NCBI GenBank assembly: GCA_037576215.1 | Contig: JBANDB010000003.1 | Span: forward strand, 1,798,001-1,862,000 | Direction of reading: 5' to 3' | DNA length: 64,000 bases | Origin: Armillaria gallica | Taxonomy: Eukaryota > Basidiomycota > Agaricomycetes > Agaricales > Physalacriaceae | Part shown: piece by piece, positions 11,925-22,812 of the stretch | Position numbering within the stretch: position 1 is the stretch's first letter | How the letters are laid out: each line of letters begins with the position of its first letter | The notes under the pieces: model-generated | Seen by the model: only the letters and a program-made list of their open reading frames with translations | What the model was told of the DNA's origin: nothing | The model's database searches: none | Program-made: the position numbers and the translations under genes

Positions 11925-13232
11925 TCATGTGGGTGCGTCGGAATTGGCCGACGGCAATGTGATTCCCGTTGCTTCTGCAGAACCTGCACCAAGGATCGGT
12001 ATTCGCACCGACGCGGATGTATCGGCTATAGCCTCAGCGAAACTGGGAGGTGGTAAGCCAAGGGACTGAGGATCTTGAGGCGGAGGCGTGGAGGGTGGGA
12101 CATCTGCGTAATTAAGCATGTCTTCCGTTCCAAGGGAATGGAGCGTGTCTACTTGCGTAGAGGAAGCTGCGGAAGGGGCGTATGGTGGGGGAACCATTCC
12201 GGGGAAATATCGAGGAATGAACGGCGCTGGACCTATCATGGGCGGGGACGCCGCAGCGATCTCTGCGCGCTCTCGGCGATCACGTCGAGCTGCAAGTCTA
12301 CGTCTGCCGTAGATACTTAGGAAAATGCAGAGAGCGAGCGTCCCAAGAACGCCCACACTGCCTCCGATGGCGCCCTCAAATGTGGCAACATGATTTTTTG
12401 GTGGGCTTGCGGTAAAAATGTTAAACATTCCAATTCAAAGAGTAAGATAAGATACATACTCCACTCCAGATGTTTGGGAACCAGAACCTTGGGATACGAA
12501 GTCGTTCTTCGTGTATATCATGTAGTCGATCAGAAAAATGGAATTGACACCAAGGGACGCTTGCAAGACATGAGGAGATGGCGTCAGATTTTCTTTGGAG
12601 AAGACGTTGAAGTGGGGAGTAGGCTCCGCCGTCGTGTTCGAAGTCTCGTGAATGTACGTGCCGGCTAGTTGATTGTCGAGAGTGAATGTAAGGTTCATTG
12701 AAGTAGGTGACACCGACGAGGAGCCTACAGGCTGGATACAATAGATGTATATGGCAGTACCTGAGATAGGCGTGTGTTAGAACACGTTGAGATATAAGTC
12801 TAGTCTGAGCTGACCGTTAAATGTAAACTGCGCAGTGACGGGCGTATCGTCGGAATCCCGAGCGTCGGAATCGAGGATAGAGACATTTCGACCTCGCCGG
12901 GGAGCATTTTGACCAGGATTTCCATCGTTTTCCGTCTGGCCGCCAGAATGATTGTCTTCATCCTGACCCTCCATGTCGTCCGGATCTTCGGAAAGGGCCG
13001 CTCCGTGATATGTGTTCTCGAATACATCGACAAGCCCGATGTCTACCTTCAGACACGATGAGCAGATTGTATCCTTTGTGTACCACGCTTCCGCTGGAGA
13101 ATAGGTTATCAAAAAGTCCGTGTCGTCAACGGTCACATTAACGTTCCCGCCGTTTGCAGGTCGACTCGCGAGGGAAACCACCAAAAAAAAACCCAGGTAC
13201 AATGAACGAAGATATTGCGATCTGGAAAACAT
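11925..13232 (-). CDS. Single-pass membrane protein with extracellular domain and proline-rich tail, unknown function
   Basis: The N-terminus (MFSRSQYLRSLYLGFFLVVSLA) is a signal peptide. The extracellular part has the pattern VTVDDTDFLITYSPAEAW, two cysteines (CSSC), ENTYHGA and FTFNGTAIYIYC, seen in many uncharacterised Agaricomycete membrane proteins. A glycine/alanine-containing transmembrane helix (GAIGGSVGVLGTLALCIFLS) is followed by a basic stop-transfer run (YGRRRLAARRDRRERAE) and a Pro/Ser-rich cytosolic tail. At least three exons: one junction joins FTFNG in frame to TAIYIYC near 12,760-12,815, and another lies near 12,400-12,460 (GTATGT donor). The topology suggests a surface sensor or adhesin-like role, but that is inference. 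The gene converges on the broken GH76-like gene, with about 260 bp between them. Confidence 0.8.
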
Positions 13233-13781
13233 TAATCATAGTATCTGAGCTGCAACCAGTGAAGACTCACCTCATCGTGACCGCTGAGCTCCGCCGCGAC
13301 AAAGAGGAAGATGTGAGTAGCCGGAGAGCCAAGTAACAATTGAACCAGGAGCCATAGTACCCAGATCCCCAGATAGGGATATCCACGCAACAGTCTCGGA
13401 AGGCACGACAGCGTAACCGGTCGACTCGGAATGGTTCAAAGTCGAAGTTTTTCGCACACGTCAGACGATCGGACGGTCCTCCCGTGACTGATGTTGATCG
13501 CCGGCTTTTTTGGCAATTTGTCAGCACCTCCCAATTCAGATGCACCGCCACCCAGGAGTCATGCTTTCACTGCGTCAACACTGCTTACTACTTACGCGCC
13601 CGCTCCTTGATCTTATCTCTATCTTCAGATGGTCATGCATTGATGAATAAGAAACGGGTCCTCACCAGTCACCAGCCATTCAATTGGGGCAGTGATGTGT
13701 CCCGTTTTCGATCATTGAAACGCATCTCGATCATATAAAGCGACTGCGATCTCTTTCAACTTGTTACTTCATTCCCCAGAC
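13233..13781. other. Divergent intergenic region, 549 bp, left arm of an inverted repeat begins at about 13571
   Basis: It holds the promoters of the membrane-protein gene (minus) and of methyltransferase 1 (plus). From about 13571 to the end it is nearly identical, in inverted orientation, to 38489-38714 upstream of methyltransferase 3, so promoter and gene were copied together. Confidence 0.6.
13734..13739 (+). promoter_or_regulatory. TATA box of methyltransferase 1
   Basis: TATAAA lies 42 bp before the ATG at 13782. The same element occurs at 38531-38536 on the other strand upstream of the inverted copy, where a few extra AT-rich bases are inserted next to it. Confidence 0.5.
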
Positions 13782-14664
13782 ATGGCTGAGCACCACCACC
13801 ATCATGGTCATGGTCACGACTTCGCCGAAGCCAACAAGGAGCATTTCAATAAAGATTCCCATACCTACGATGACATTCCCATGGTAAAGGAGGTGACAGA
13901 AAAGTATGCGCCGCTCTTTGACACACTAAAGTACAGCTTCTGATCTTCCTTGCCTCAGGGAAGGCAAATACATTCTCTCACACGGATGGTCCTTCGATCC
14001 AGAATCGACGACCGTTTTAAATTTCGCGTGCGGTACAGGTACGGCTATCCTTTCATCCAGTTCAATAATATGGCTGTTTCATGAAAATATCCTCATAGGT
14101 TTATTGGAAACGACGCTCATTGCGCACTGCAAATCTATTCAAGGCGTCGACATAAGCCAAGGCATGGTCGACCAATACAACAAGAGAGCCGAAACCCTTG
14201 GAGTCACTTCCAAGATGAGCGCAACCGCTTACGAGCTCAAGGGTCTACCAGAAGAACTGGAAGGGCGCAAATTCGATGTTGTGCTGGTACGTACCTCCAC
14301 TCGGGCGCTAAAACTTCCATTTCGTATTGGCATGTACTCGCAGTGCACCATGGCCTACCATCACTTTGAGTCCACTGACGAGATCACCCGCATCCTCGTG
14401 TACTTCCTCAAACCTGGAGGTGCCCTCTTGGTCACTGACCGAGTGAGCTCGGATGTTGTGCCGAAAATCGAGGACATCAAGGAAAAGTACGAGGCTATCG
14501 TTCCTCACAAGACGGGATTCTCCGAGGAGGATATGAGGAAACTGTTTGAAGGCGCTGGTCTCGAGTCGTTCTCATTGAATGTTATTCCTGACGTCAACAT
14601 GGACGGTATTTTCGGCTTGACAGACCAGAAGTTGTTCTTGGCTAAAGGTGTTAAGCCGTTCTAA
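13782..14664 (+). CDS. Class I SAM-dependent methyltransferase, copy 1 (His-rich N-terminus)
   Basis: The protein begins MAEHHHHHGHGHDFAEAN, then SAM-methyltransferase elements: motif I STTVLNFACGTG (residues about 65-80), the acidic motif II region IQGVDISQGMVDQY, motif III/IV FDVVL followed by CTMAYHHFES, and YFLKPGGALLVTDR (motif VI). It probably methylates a small molecule; the substrate is unknown. There are four exons with introns at 13904-13958, 14039-14098 and 14287-14343, all frame-preserving. The natural histidine run is also present in copy 3 (37612-38488) and absent in copy 2. Copies 1 and 3 are nearly identical over coding sequence and promoter but in opposite orientation at the two ends of the array. 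Confidence 0.85.
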
Positions 14665-15597
14665 GCAAAGAGAATTAGGTAGCTCGGGATTCCAATACAT
14701 ACAATTGTATAATCAGAAAACTTTATATGCTGGTATTTTCCTTGTATCTGCCGCAGTGTTTGGGATGATGACGTTGAAACGGCTTCTGCTAGCGTTATAC
14801 AGTATTAGTGCATATATACTCCCTCGGATGCAGTTGGAGTGAAAACTTAACTATAAGTAGTACTGGGCATTTCGGACACGTGATCCTGTTCGAGCCTTAC
14901 CAAGCCTGAAGACGTGACTCATCAATCGCGCCCACACACATCCCGCCAACATCCCTTCGTATCTGGTTGAGCAGTGGGATGCTTATAAAATGTATGGTGC
15001 CCTTGCATGCTGACGTCTTCCGGTGTTCAATAAATCGGTGACCCAAGATGTGACTTGAACTCGGACTCGCCAGTACTATGTGTAGGTGGGTAAGTAGTCA
15101 CTTCTGTGTGGTGTCAACGTTTGCTGAAGGGATGGTCGTATTGCCTGTATATGCTTGCAGAGGGATAAACGGCTCTATTAATCACAGCGCTCATCCGGAC
15201 GACCGCATATTGTTGTAGACAAGGACGATGCAACCGAACTGTCTCCTTGGCTACACCTCCCTCCACCGCAGTTTCCATCTTCCGTCCTTCTGATATTCAC
15301 AAGGCGCAGTATATGTAAGTTCGCCGCCGCACAGCCGTTTCCGTAATTATGTCAATGCGCAACTGTCAAGTGACCGACTCCTTGATGACCTTTTCTCTCC
15401 CAGAATCGACGCGGGTCCCATTGATTCTCGACCATATCTCCCGGCATGTAGCTAATGAATAAGACCAGTAACCTCCCCAGTGAGATGAATCAGCAGACAT
15501 GTCCCAATTTTGATCATTGAAACACGTCTCCAAGACCAATATAAAATAGCCCACCGTCTCTTCCAGGTGTCTACCTTCACATCCTGGAGACACGGAC
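14665..15597. other. Intergenic between methyltransferase copies 1 and 2, 933 bp
   Basis: No gene is recognised. A CACGTGATCCTGTTCG element at 14877-14892 recurs almost exactly at 17949 upstream of the nucleotidase gene. The last 100 bp resemble the promoter of copy 1 (a diverged GATCATTGAAAC block and a TATAAAAT box about 60 bp before the start). Confidence 0.45.
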
Positions 15598-16465
15598 ATG
15601 GCTGAGTATCACGACTTCGTCACAGCCAACATAAACCATTTCGACAAGGCGTCCGACACTTATGACTCATATCCCGCGCTACAAGACTTGACGAAAAAGT
15701 ACGTAACGGTTTCCTCTCGAAAGTGGCATGCAGTGATGGACTGTTATGCTTCAGGCAAGCCGCGTTCATTCTCTCAGATGGATGGTCTTTCAATGCAGAG
15801 TCTACGACCGTATTGAGTTTCGCACGTGGCGCAGGTACGTATCTCCTCTTCTTTCGTCTGGGTTCTTGGTGCTATTCTTGCACGGTATCTTGATGCTTAG
15901 GTCTAATGGAGAAGGATCTCGTCGCTCACTGCAAATTTATTCAAGGCGTCGATATCAGCCCAGGCATGGTCGACAAATACAACAAGACGGCCGAAACTCT
16001 TGGCGCCTCTGCGAAGATGAGCGCGATCGCCTGCGAACTCAAGGGTGCACCAGAAGAGTTGGAAGGACGCAAATTCGATACCGTACTAGTTCGTCTCACT
16101 TCTTGAGCACCATTCTTCGCGTTAACATATCCCGATTCCAGTGCACCATGGCTTACCACCATTTTGAGTCCCCAGAAGAGATTACCCGCATTCTCACCTA
16201 CTTCCTCAAACCCGGAGGGGCCCTCTTGGTCACCGGCCGATTTATCCCAGACGCTGCGTCGCAGGTCGAGGACATTCCGGAGCAATACAAAAGCATTGTT
16301 CCGCACAAGGCGGGCTTCTCAGAGGAGGACATGAGGAAGCTGTTCGAAGGCGCTGGACTAGGAGCGTTCTCATTGAATGTTGTTCCTGGCGCTACTATGC
16401 ACGGCTTCTTCCCGGGTGCAACCCACCCGAAGCTGTTCTTAGCGAAAGGTATAAAGCCGATTTAG
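15598..16465 (+). CDS. Class I SAM-dependent methyltransferase, copy 2 (diverged, altered motif I)
   Basis: This paralogue of copy 1 starts MAEYHDFVTANINHFDKA without the histidine run. It shares the same exon structure: a first intron of about 55 nt ending TTCAG near 15755, then introns before GLMEKDLVAHC and before CTMAYHHFES. The downstream motifs are kept (IQGVDISPGMVDKY, YFLKPGGALLVTGR, AGFSEEDMRKLFEGAG). The SAM-binding loop differs: where copies 1 and 3 read FACGTG, this copy reads FARGAG, and the segment after motif VI reads VTGRFIPDA in place of VTDRVSSD. All frames are open, so it is a potential gene, but altered cofactor binding is likely. It ends with AKGIKPI, like its relatives. 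Confidence 0.75.
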
Positions 16466-18086
16466 CTTAGCATTAGGTTGCTCGAAGCCTCATGTTGGTG
16501 TATTCACATGTCATGAGTATGGTACTAAGTGATTTGCTCTCCCGAGGTGCCACAAATAGCAATCCTTCATGATCACCTGGAGCCACTGGAGGGTGTCGCA
16601 CCTGCTTATCGTGCACTGTTTTTCCGACATTACCTTCGCGTCTCCGCGACAAAGCATAGGGTCGCTATAACACGTCTGATCTTGTCCGATCATTGCTTAG
16701 CAGCTAAACTTCTTCGTTCTTCCTGCTTAGCATCCCGAGAGAGGACTGTTTGTGCCGCTTTTTCCTGGTGACCACGAATACACCGGAACATGCGCTGCTC
16801 CTATGCGTGGGTAGCGATGGGGTGGTCTCGACGAGATCAAAATTCTTTGTTGATCTGATCCCGGGACCCGTTGTTCCCAACCCTCTCTCTCTCTCTCATG
16901 GCGTCACACCAGGCAGCGCGCGAAGGGTGCTTAAGACATTGATATTCGCAGGCCCAACGATCAATTTGGTGTCTAAGTTCGTGTGGGAAATCCTGCAGAT
17001 TTACGGATCTACGCCCATGTCCATTCCCGACAGTTCCGTCGCTTAGTCGGCGACTCGTAGTGACATCCCCATAGATGTTTAGCATGTTTCTCGAGCCCTT
17101 TCACATTGCTTGCGATGTATAGCTTGAAAAACGGCGAGCTCGTCGCCTGTGAGTGTGTTGGGTAGTACAATGTATAGATTTCCTAGCTAGCTATCTGTAT
17201 TGTACGCCCGGCCGTTTCTACAGCGGACCATGCCGTGTAATATGACGTTGAACTCAGCGAAAGCTTGGCAGTCTCTCACTCATGACAGCGTCTTTTTCTT
17301 TGTAGCGGTGACCATTCTGTGAACACTTCTCCCCATTCGAAGTGATAGTGCCTGAACAGAATGAAGCTCGGAGTGTAGAGGGCTGAGAAAGCGAAGCGAT
17401 CCCAGCACGGGCGTCAGGTACAATTGTGATCGTATCAGGATATATAATTACTCGTATGCTTCGTCCTCAACGTCAGTACCAGCATTGTGGGTTTGGGGAT
17501 GACATGTTAAAATTGAGTGATCTGCGGGTTCCATTGGTATTGGCCTATATATACTCAGAATGTGCATTGACAGTGCGTGTGATGTTTTGACGTACCGCTG
17601 CTGGGAACGAGTCCAGAGTCTCCGGTGTCGGACACAATTGAGATCGACTCGGAGACGAGCGCGACAGATGTCAGGAAGTCGCAAAGTGACTCGGATAAAT
17701 ACGGAATCGTAGTAATAGTGGTACGAGAATGTCGTAGTGATGCCGTCAGTGTGAGCGTACGCTCATTGATCATCCTAATTCCATATTGTCGGGTATGAAC
17801 GAGAAAAGGGTAGACGCTAACACAATAAATCCAATGTTTCATCAGTCTTCTTGTAGTAAACCAAAAATTCATATAAAACATATACTCAGTCTGGTGGGCG
17901 GGCTGGATAGCTAGAATTACGCGTCCTGGATCGATTTTGGTCTTCATCCACGTGATCCTGTTCGAACCTTACCAAGTGGTGACTAAGCAATCACGCAATT
18001 CACGTGCACATCAAAACCCGAGTCTCAAAGCGTAGAAAACTCTCCGTATGCAATATGCTCGCTCATTTTTTTACCGATCCCTCACC
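16466..18086. other. Intergenic, 1.6 kb, no gene recognised
   Basis: It contains a short CT microsatellite near 16882-16898 and several reading frames without recognisable motifs, including a 130-residue antisense one at 17555-17947 rich in Thr and Ser. The last 100 bp before 18087 are shared with the region upstream of the third nucleotidase copy (about 33404-33495). Confidence 0.4.
17949..17954 (+). promoter_or_regulatory. CACGTG palindrome (E-box-like) upstream of nucleotidase copy 1
   Basis: The element CACGTGATCCTGTTCG lies about 130 bp before the nucleotidase start and is repeated at 14877. In yeast the MET genes, which include the HAL2 homologue MET22, are controlled by Cbf1 through CACGTGA sites, so a sulfur-related control is conceivable. 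That link is inference only. Confidence 0.3.
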
Positions 18087-19287
18087 ATGTCCCTTCCTTA
18101 CCTGACTGAACGCCAACTCGCTATATCGGCCGTACGACGAGCTTGTGTGCTGACCAGCTCCGTATTCAACAAATTGGTGAAAAATGAGACCTTGACCAAG
18201 GACGACAAGTCACCAGTAACGGGTACGTAGCTTTTTTTATTGCTGTAGTGGTGTTTACTGACAGGTCGGCCGTAGTGGGAGACTATGCTGCACAGGGAGT
18301 GATAAGCACCATGATCCACAACGCGTTCCCGGACGACCTTATCGTAGGCGAGGAGGATGCTACCGACCTCCGTCTGGACTCTGGTGCCGACCTTAGGCGG
18401 AGAATTGTCGAGCTTGCGAACGAAGCCATCGTTGGACCGCTACGTGTCGGCGATGTGAAGGAATGGGGAATTGGTCCAGGTCAGGCGCTGAGCCCGGAGT
18501 CACTGATGGATGCCATCGACAGAGGAAACTATCAAGGCGGACGGACAGGACGTACGTATCCCTTTGACTTTACCTGATATCTTATCTTATCACAAATTAC
18601 AGGAATGTGGACCATCGATCCCATCGATGGAACCAAAGGCTTCCTTCGTGGGGAGCAGTACGCTGTTTGCCTTTCCCTGATCGTCGACGCTCAAGTCCAA
18701 GTCGGTGTCATAGGGTGCCCCAACCTCCCATTCAACGCCGACACCAAAGGCAGTATATTCGTCGCCGTCAGGGGACAAGGCGCGGAGCAGCTCAACATCG
18801 AGGGATCCCAACCTACCCCCATCTCAATGCCCATCCTGGCTCCCTCTGAGCTCAATTTCCTCGAATCCGTCGAAGCTGCGCATGCGTCCCATTCCACCAA
18901 CGACAAGATTTCTTCGATTTTGGGTATCACCAGACCGCCGATTCGGATGGACAGTCAGGCAAAGTATGGCTGTCTGGCTCGAGGTGACGGCGGCGTTTAC
19001 ATGCGTATGCCCACAGGTGCCGGTTACAAAGAAAAGATATGGGTATGTTTCCTTCTCAGTCGTTGCATGAAATAGCCGTACTGATTTTGTTGTAGGATCA
19101 TGCTCCTGGTGCGGTACTTGTGGAAGAGGCAGGTGGAGTCATAACAGATTCGCGAGGCCGGCCCCTCGACTTTGGATTGGGACGTACTTTAGGAGAAAAC
19201 TTTGGTGTGATTGCTGCTAGTAAAGCATCCCACGCGAAGGTGTTGGAGGCGGTTCAGAAAGCGATCGCGCCAGAAGAGAAATTGTAA
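18087..19287 (+). CDS. MET22: 3'(2'),5'-bisphosphate nucleotidase, HAL2/MET22 family, intact copy 1
   Basis: This lithium/sodium-sensitive phosphatase removes the 3'-phosphate of 3'-phosphoadenosine 5'-phosphate, the by-product of sulfate assimilation and sulfation. The family metal-binding motifs are all present: VGEED near residue 90, WTIDPIDGTKGFLRG (DPxDGT signature) and WDHAPGAVLVEEAGG near the C-terminus. Four exons: 18087-18222, 18276-18551, 18603-19042 and 19096-19287; the three introns of 51-53 nt have GT-AG ends and keep frame. The product is 347 residues, close to the usual 350-360. It starts MSLPYLTERQLAISAVRRAC. It is the only complete copy of three in the array and is followed by HET copy 1 on the same strand. 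Confidence 0.92.
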
Positions 19288-21008
19288 GGAGCACGTCATA
19301 AAGAGAGTCGGTATGTACAATTTAGAACAATAGCATTGTTGTACAATAAATATTTTCTGTTTGAAATTGTAGATTCTAACGCTACTTTCAGAGAATGGCT
19401 GAACGCTCCGGAACACTCTACACTATCGATTGATGAGAAGTGCGATCACAGAGAAATCCAACGCTTCATAGAAAGAAATATAACACATAAAGGTGAGGTC
19501 TACAGATTTCCTACAGGAGCGACGAAGAACTGATGGAAACACCAACGAAACACTATCGAATGAGATTACCCGGTTGTGGTAATTTATTTTTGATCAGCAG
19601 TAGAGCATTACAGGAAATAAAGGGCGGTGACGGGTCCTCTATCGACACAAATTTAAAGGCCACATATAAGGCGTCTCCAAAATCCCTCGGTTTGAGGCTA
19701 CGACTCTCCAATATACTCCAACTGACATCCAGCGCTCTTTACGCAACGAGAGGCTTCCAAGGACATCCTGGGGCATAACTTGAAGTACTACCCGGAGCAG
19801 CAACTTTACGGAACCCGGCGTAAACTAATCTCCAAACTCGCCGAAGTTTGAAGGACTAGATGGTTGAAAACATTCTGGTCTCTGCTGCGATACCTTGCTG
19901 TGCGGCGTCTACTTTAACCGCCCATTGACAATTAGGGGATAGGAAAGTAACAATAGCGATCTATCCATAGCACACTACTAAAGGTAGCAGGAATGTCTGC
20001 TTATTGTGCCCATGCCGATGTCTTCTGGGCTGATGTCTTTGTACCCGACGACCCATCCGATATTTTTCCAGTTTTGACTACGAACAGACGAAAGATGAGA
20101 ATGGGCGGCCCGACTTCGCCTGGCTTTTTCGCGCCGTCAGCGCCATGCGAGGCTGATACCATTCAAATCGCGGAATAGGAAGGACATGGAGAGAAGGGGA
20201 GAAGGGGCGTCACAACTCACGTTTGGCAAGCTCATGGATGTAAGCTATCCTTTTTTATTTATTTTTACGGATGATCACTTTCTCACAAGATTTCTGTGGA
20301 AAAAAACCACAAATCTACATCAAGAAGGCGGGACTGTCGCCTTTGTCTTGTACACGGTCATAGGTGTGGGGAGCACATAGATCTCTTCCGATCCGCGCTA
20401 TTATTTCCGTGAGTGCTACGATGGGAATCTCTGAGGGCGATGTACTAATCAGTTGTAATCAAAGTGGTAGCTCTGGCAGTGTGATACAAACGATGATGCT
20501 GTGTGCCATGGGAATGGCCAACAGCTCATTAGAACAGCACAACAGCACGATATAGCTTCGCGAGCACAGGTTTGCTGATCAGCTGCGCAGTCTCTTACGT
20601 GGGGCTCACAGATTAGAGAGAATGGGCACGGATTGGTGTTGACTGATCATATATAATTCATTTCCCTGCTAGCCCTTCGAAGAATGCAGGAATCGTCGTG
20701 CTGTTTTATTTTGGGAATCGTGATCATCGGAATTGCAGCCAATAAACCGTACATTTGCGTTGACATCATGAGATCTTTGTCGGCGTTTACTTACCCGGCA
20801 GTGCAGTTGATGGCGTGCTAGCCCAGGCATCCAAGCACTAAGCCCCTACAGCTTACTTCTTCTTACTTTTTACCACATGAACAGAACCAGTGACAACTCT
20901 GGTTTTACCACGTCTTGTATTGACGACGTCTCTGGACATTTGTGCGTGCGGTTCTCTGTCCTTTGATGCTTTCTCATCCTTCGGTCACGACTAGGAAGAA
21001 GACGCCAA
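19288..21008. other. Spacer between nucleotidase 1 and HET 1, carrying a 1,061-bp segment absent from the other two copies
   Basis: The flanks (19288-19332 and 20394-21008) align with the spacers of modules 2 (28452-29113) and 3 (34327-35340). The segment 19333-20393 is unique to this copy. No transposase-like frame, terminal repeats or clear target duplication are visible at its ends. Confidence 0.55.
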
Positions 21009-22812
21009 ATGGATCCGAGGTATCGGGAACTATTTTATAGAAAATACGACCTGGTGAGTACTTCAATGTGTACACAGAAAGGCAGGGAGTAATGCATTGC
21101 AGAGAGATATAACACGTATCAAATATGAGCATCTCCCACAGGTCACGCTCTCCGCCCTCAATGAGACCGGCCGAGAAGAATTGACCGTTCCGGTGCTTAA
21201 ACAACGGTCATACACCGGTACAATGCCTGTTATAACATCCGCTTTGGCCGATACTCGCTGCATTGACCTCGGTATGGACAGGATCTTGGAGATACTCAAT
21301 ACGACACTTGACACATCATATACCTTGGATGATCATGACTCCATTCTTCGATCCGAGTTCCAATCCTTCATTGCACGAGATTGTGACTTTGGCACTCTCT
21401 ACGCTAATGTGCGACCGCATTGGGATGACTTGACCTTTATCGAACACACCGATGAATTGTGGATGCAGGACCAGGAGAGGCGACAAGATTGTCTGACCAA
21501 TAACAGAATTTCCCTGAGTTTCCCATGTCGACGTGTTTGGGATCTGTGTGCTAATCGGGTGGTGCCATATTGGGTCACCCACAATTCGATGCCAACGCCG
21601 ATATCGCACGCTTGGATGGCTCTGAAGGACCGCATCGATTTGTGGACACCCATGAATTGCTATGAATGGCCTGTGCCAAGACCCAAAGACGCGGATCTTA
21701 ATCTCATCAGGATTGAGATGCTGAACCAACAACCGTTGTCTCTCAACCACGGTGTGGAGTATGTGTGGTTGGATGTTTTGTTTTTGAGGCAAGAGGGTGG
21801 CGAGAGAGAGGATCTACGCACAGAAGAGTGGAAGGTCGACGTGGCCACCATCGGAGCTCTTTATTCCATTCCGGGTTGGGATGTGGTGTATTACCTCAGT
21901 GGACTCGGACGACCTCTTAGTTTCAAGCCGGGCGACTTGGAAGACGGGCGGAATTGGTTCAATCGTGCCTGGACCCTACAGGAGACTGTTTGACAACCGA
22001 TCATTGGTGGGAGCACTGACGTTGACTTGATCACCGACAATGACGTCAAAACGAATTTCAAAGAAAGGCTGCAATCGGTGGAAGGTAGGGGGGGAGAGGA
22101 TGTGTTTTACTTCCTGTGGCAGATGCAGATTCGCAAGTCAACGAAGCCTTTGGATAAGGTGGCAGGTCTGGCATACCTTCTCTGCGGGTTCTTGGGGTCC
22201 GGGTCTGTTCCCATATATGACGAGACACAATCCCAAGAGGATGCCTGGGACGCGCTCGTGGATGTGATGGCGTCCTACCATGCGTTGGAATTGCTCTTCA
22301 TTTACCCTGAAGCTGGGAACGGACCCCAGCGATGGCGACCATCGTGGAAACAAGTTATGGAGAGGAGAATTCTGTATCCGGATGGGTACCGTGTGGTTCT
22401 TCCACACAATCACAATATAAGGAAGCTGGAGACGGGAGACTTTATGTATGAGGGTCCTTGTATCGAATCAGGGTTTGTTTCTGGATTAGCCCATGGATCA
22501 TATGAAGAAGGGAAGCCTCGACAGGGAGAGTTGGTTATTAAAGATGGCACCGGAGCACTGCCCTACATATCTAATGTCTTCGCGTATCATGCATTCCCGA
22601 TCCCGGATGGCTGGTATACACTTATAGGCGCGAAAGTTTTCCGGCTGAGAAAGGAATCTCCTGCATACACAGATTTGTCGGAATGTTGGGTAGTCGGGCG
22701 GCGAAGATGGGATGGGAGATTCGAGAAATTGTCGATGATCAATACGGCGGACTCAAAATTATACACGGAATTTGACGGTGTCGAGCCCTTTCCTCAGGTA
22801 CTTCTTTGCTGA
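21009..22812 (+). pseudogene. HET-domain protein, array copy 1, with one in-frame nonsense codon
   Basis: Exon 1 (21009-21053) encodes MDPRYRELFYRKYDL; a 49-nt intron (21054-21102) joins in frame to a long exon. The HET (heterokaryon incompatibility) domain is recognised by ISHAWMA, the block VEYVWLDVLFLRQEGG, VVYYLSGLGRPL and NRAWTLQE. A single TGA at 21991-21993 directly after WTLQETV interrupts the frame; the remainder up to VLLC (22812) stays open in the same frame and aligns with copies 2 and 3. The truncated product would keep the whole HET signature (about 312 residues) but lose the C-terminal half. It could be a recent nonsense allele, a truncated functional protein or a read-through product. 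HET proteins trigger cell death on non-self fusion in filamentous fungi. Confidence 0.8.

Noticed and set aside
15040..15090. Another tRNA-like T-loop (GAGTTCAAGTCAC on the minus strand)
   Set aside because: Stem bases do not pair and no cloverleaf can be drawn.
16882..16898. CT microsatellite
   Set aside because: Short and ordinary; no link to a gene or repeat boundary is visible.
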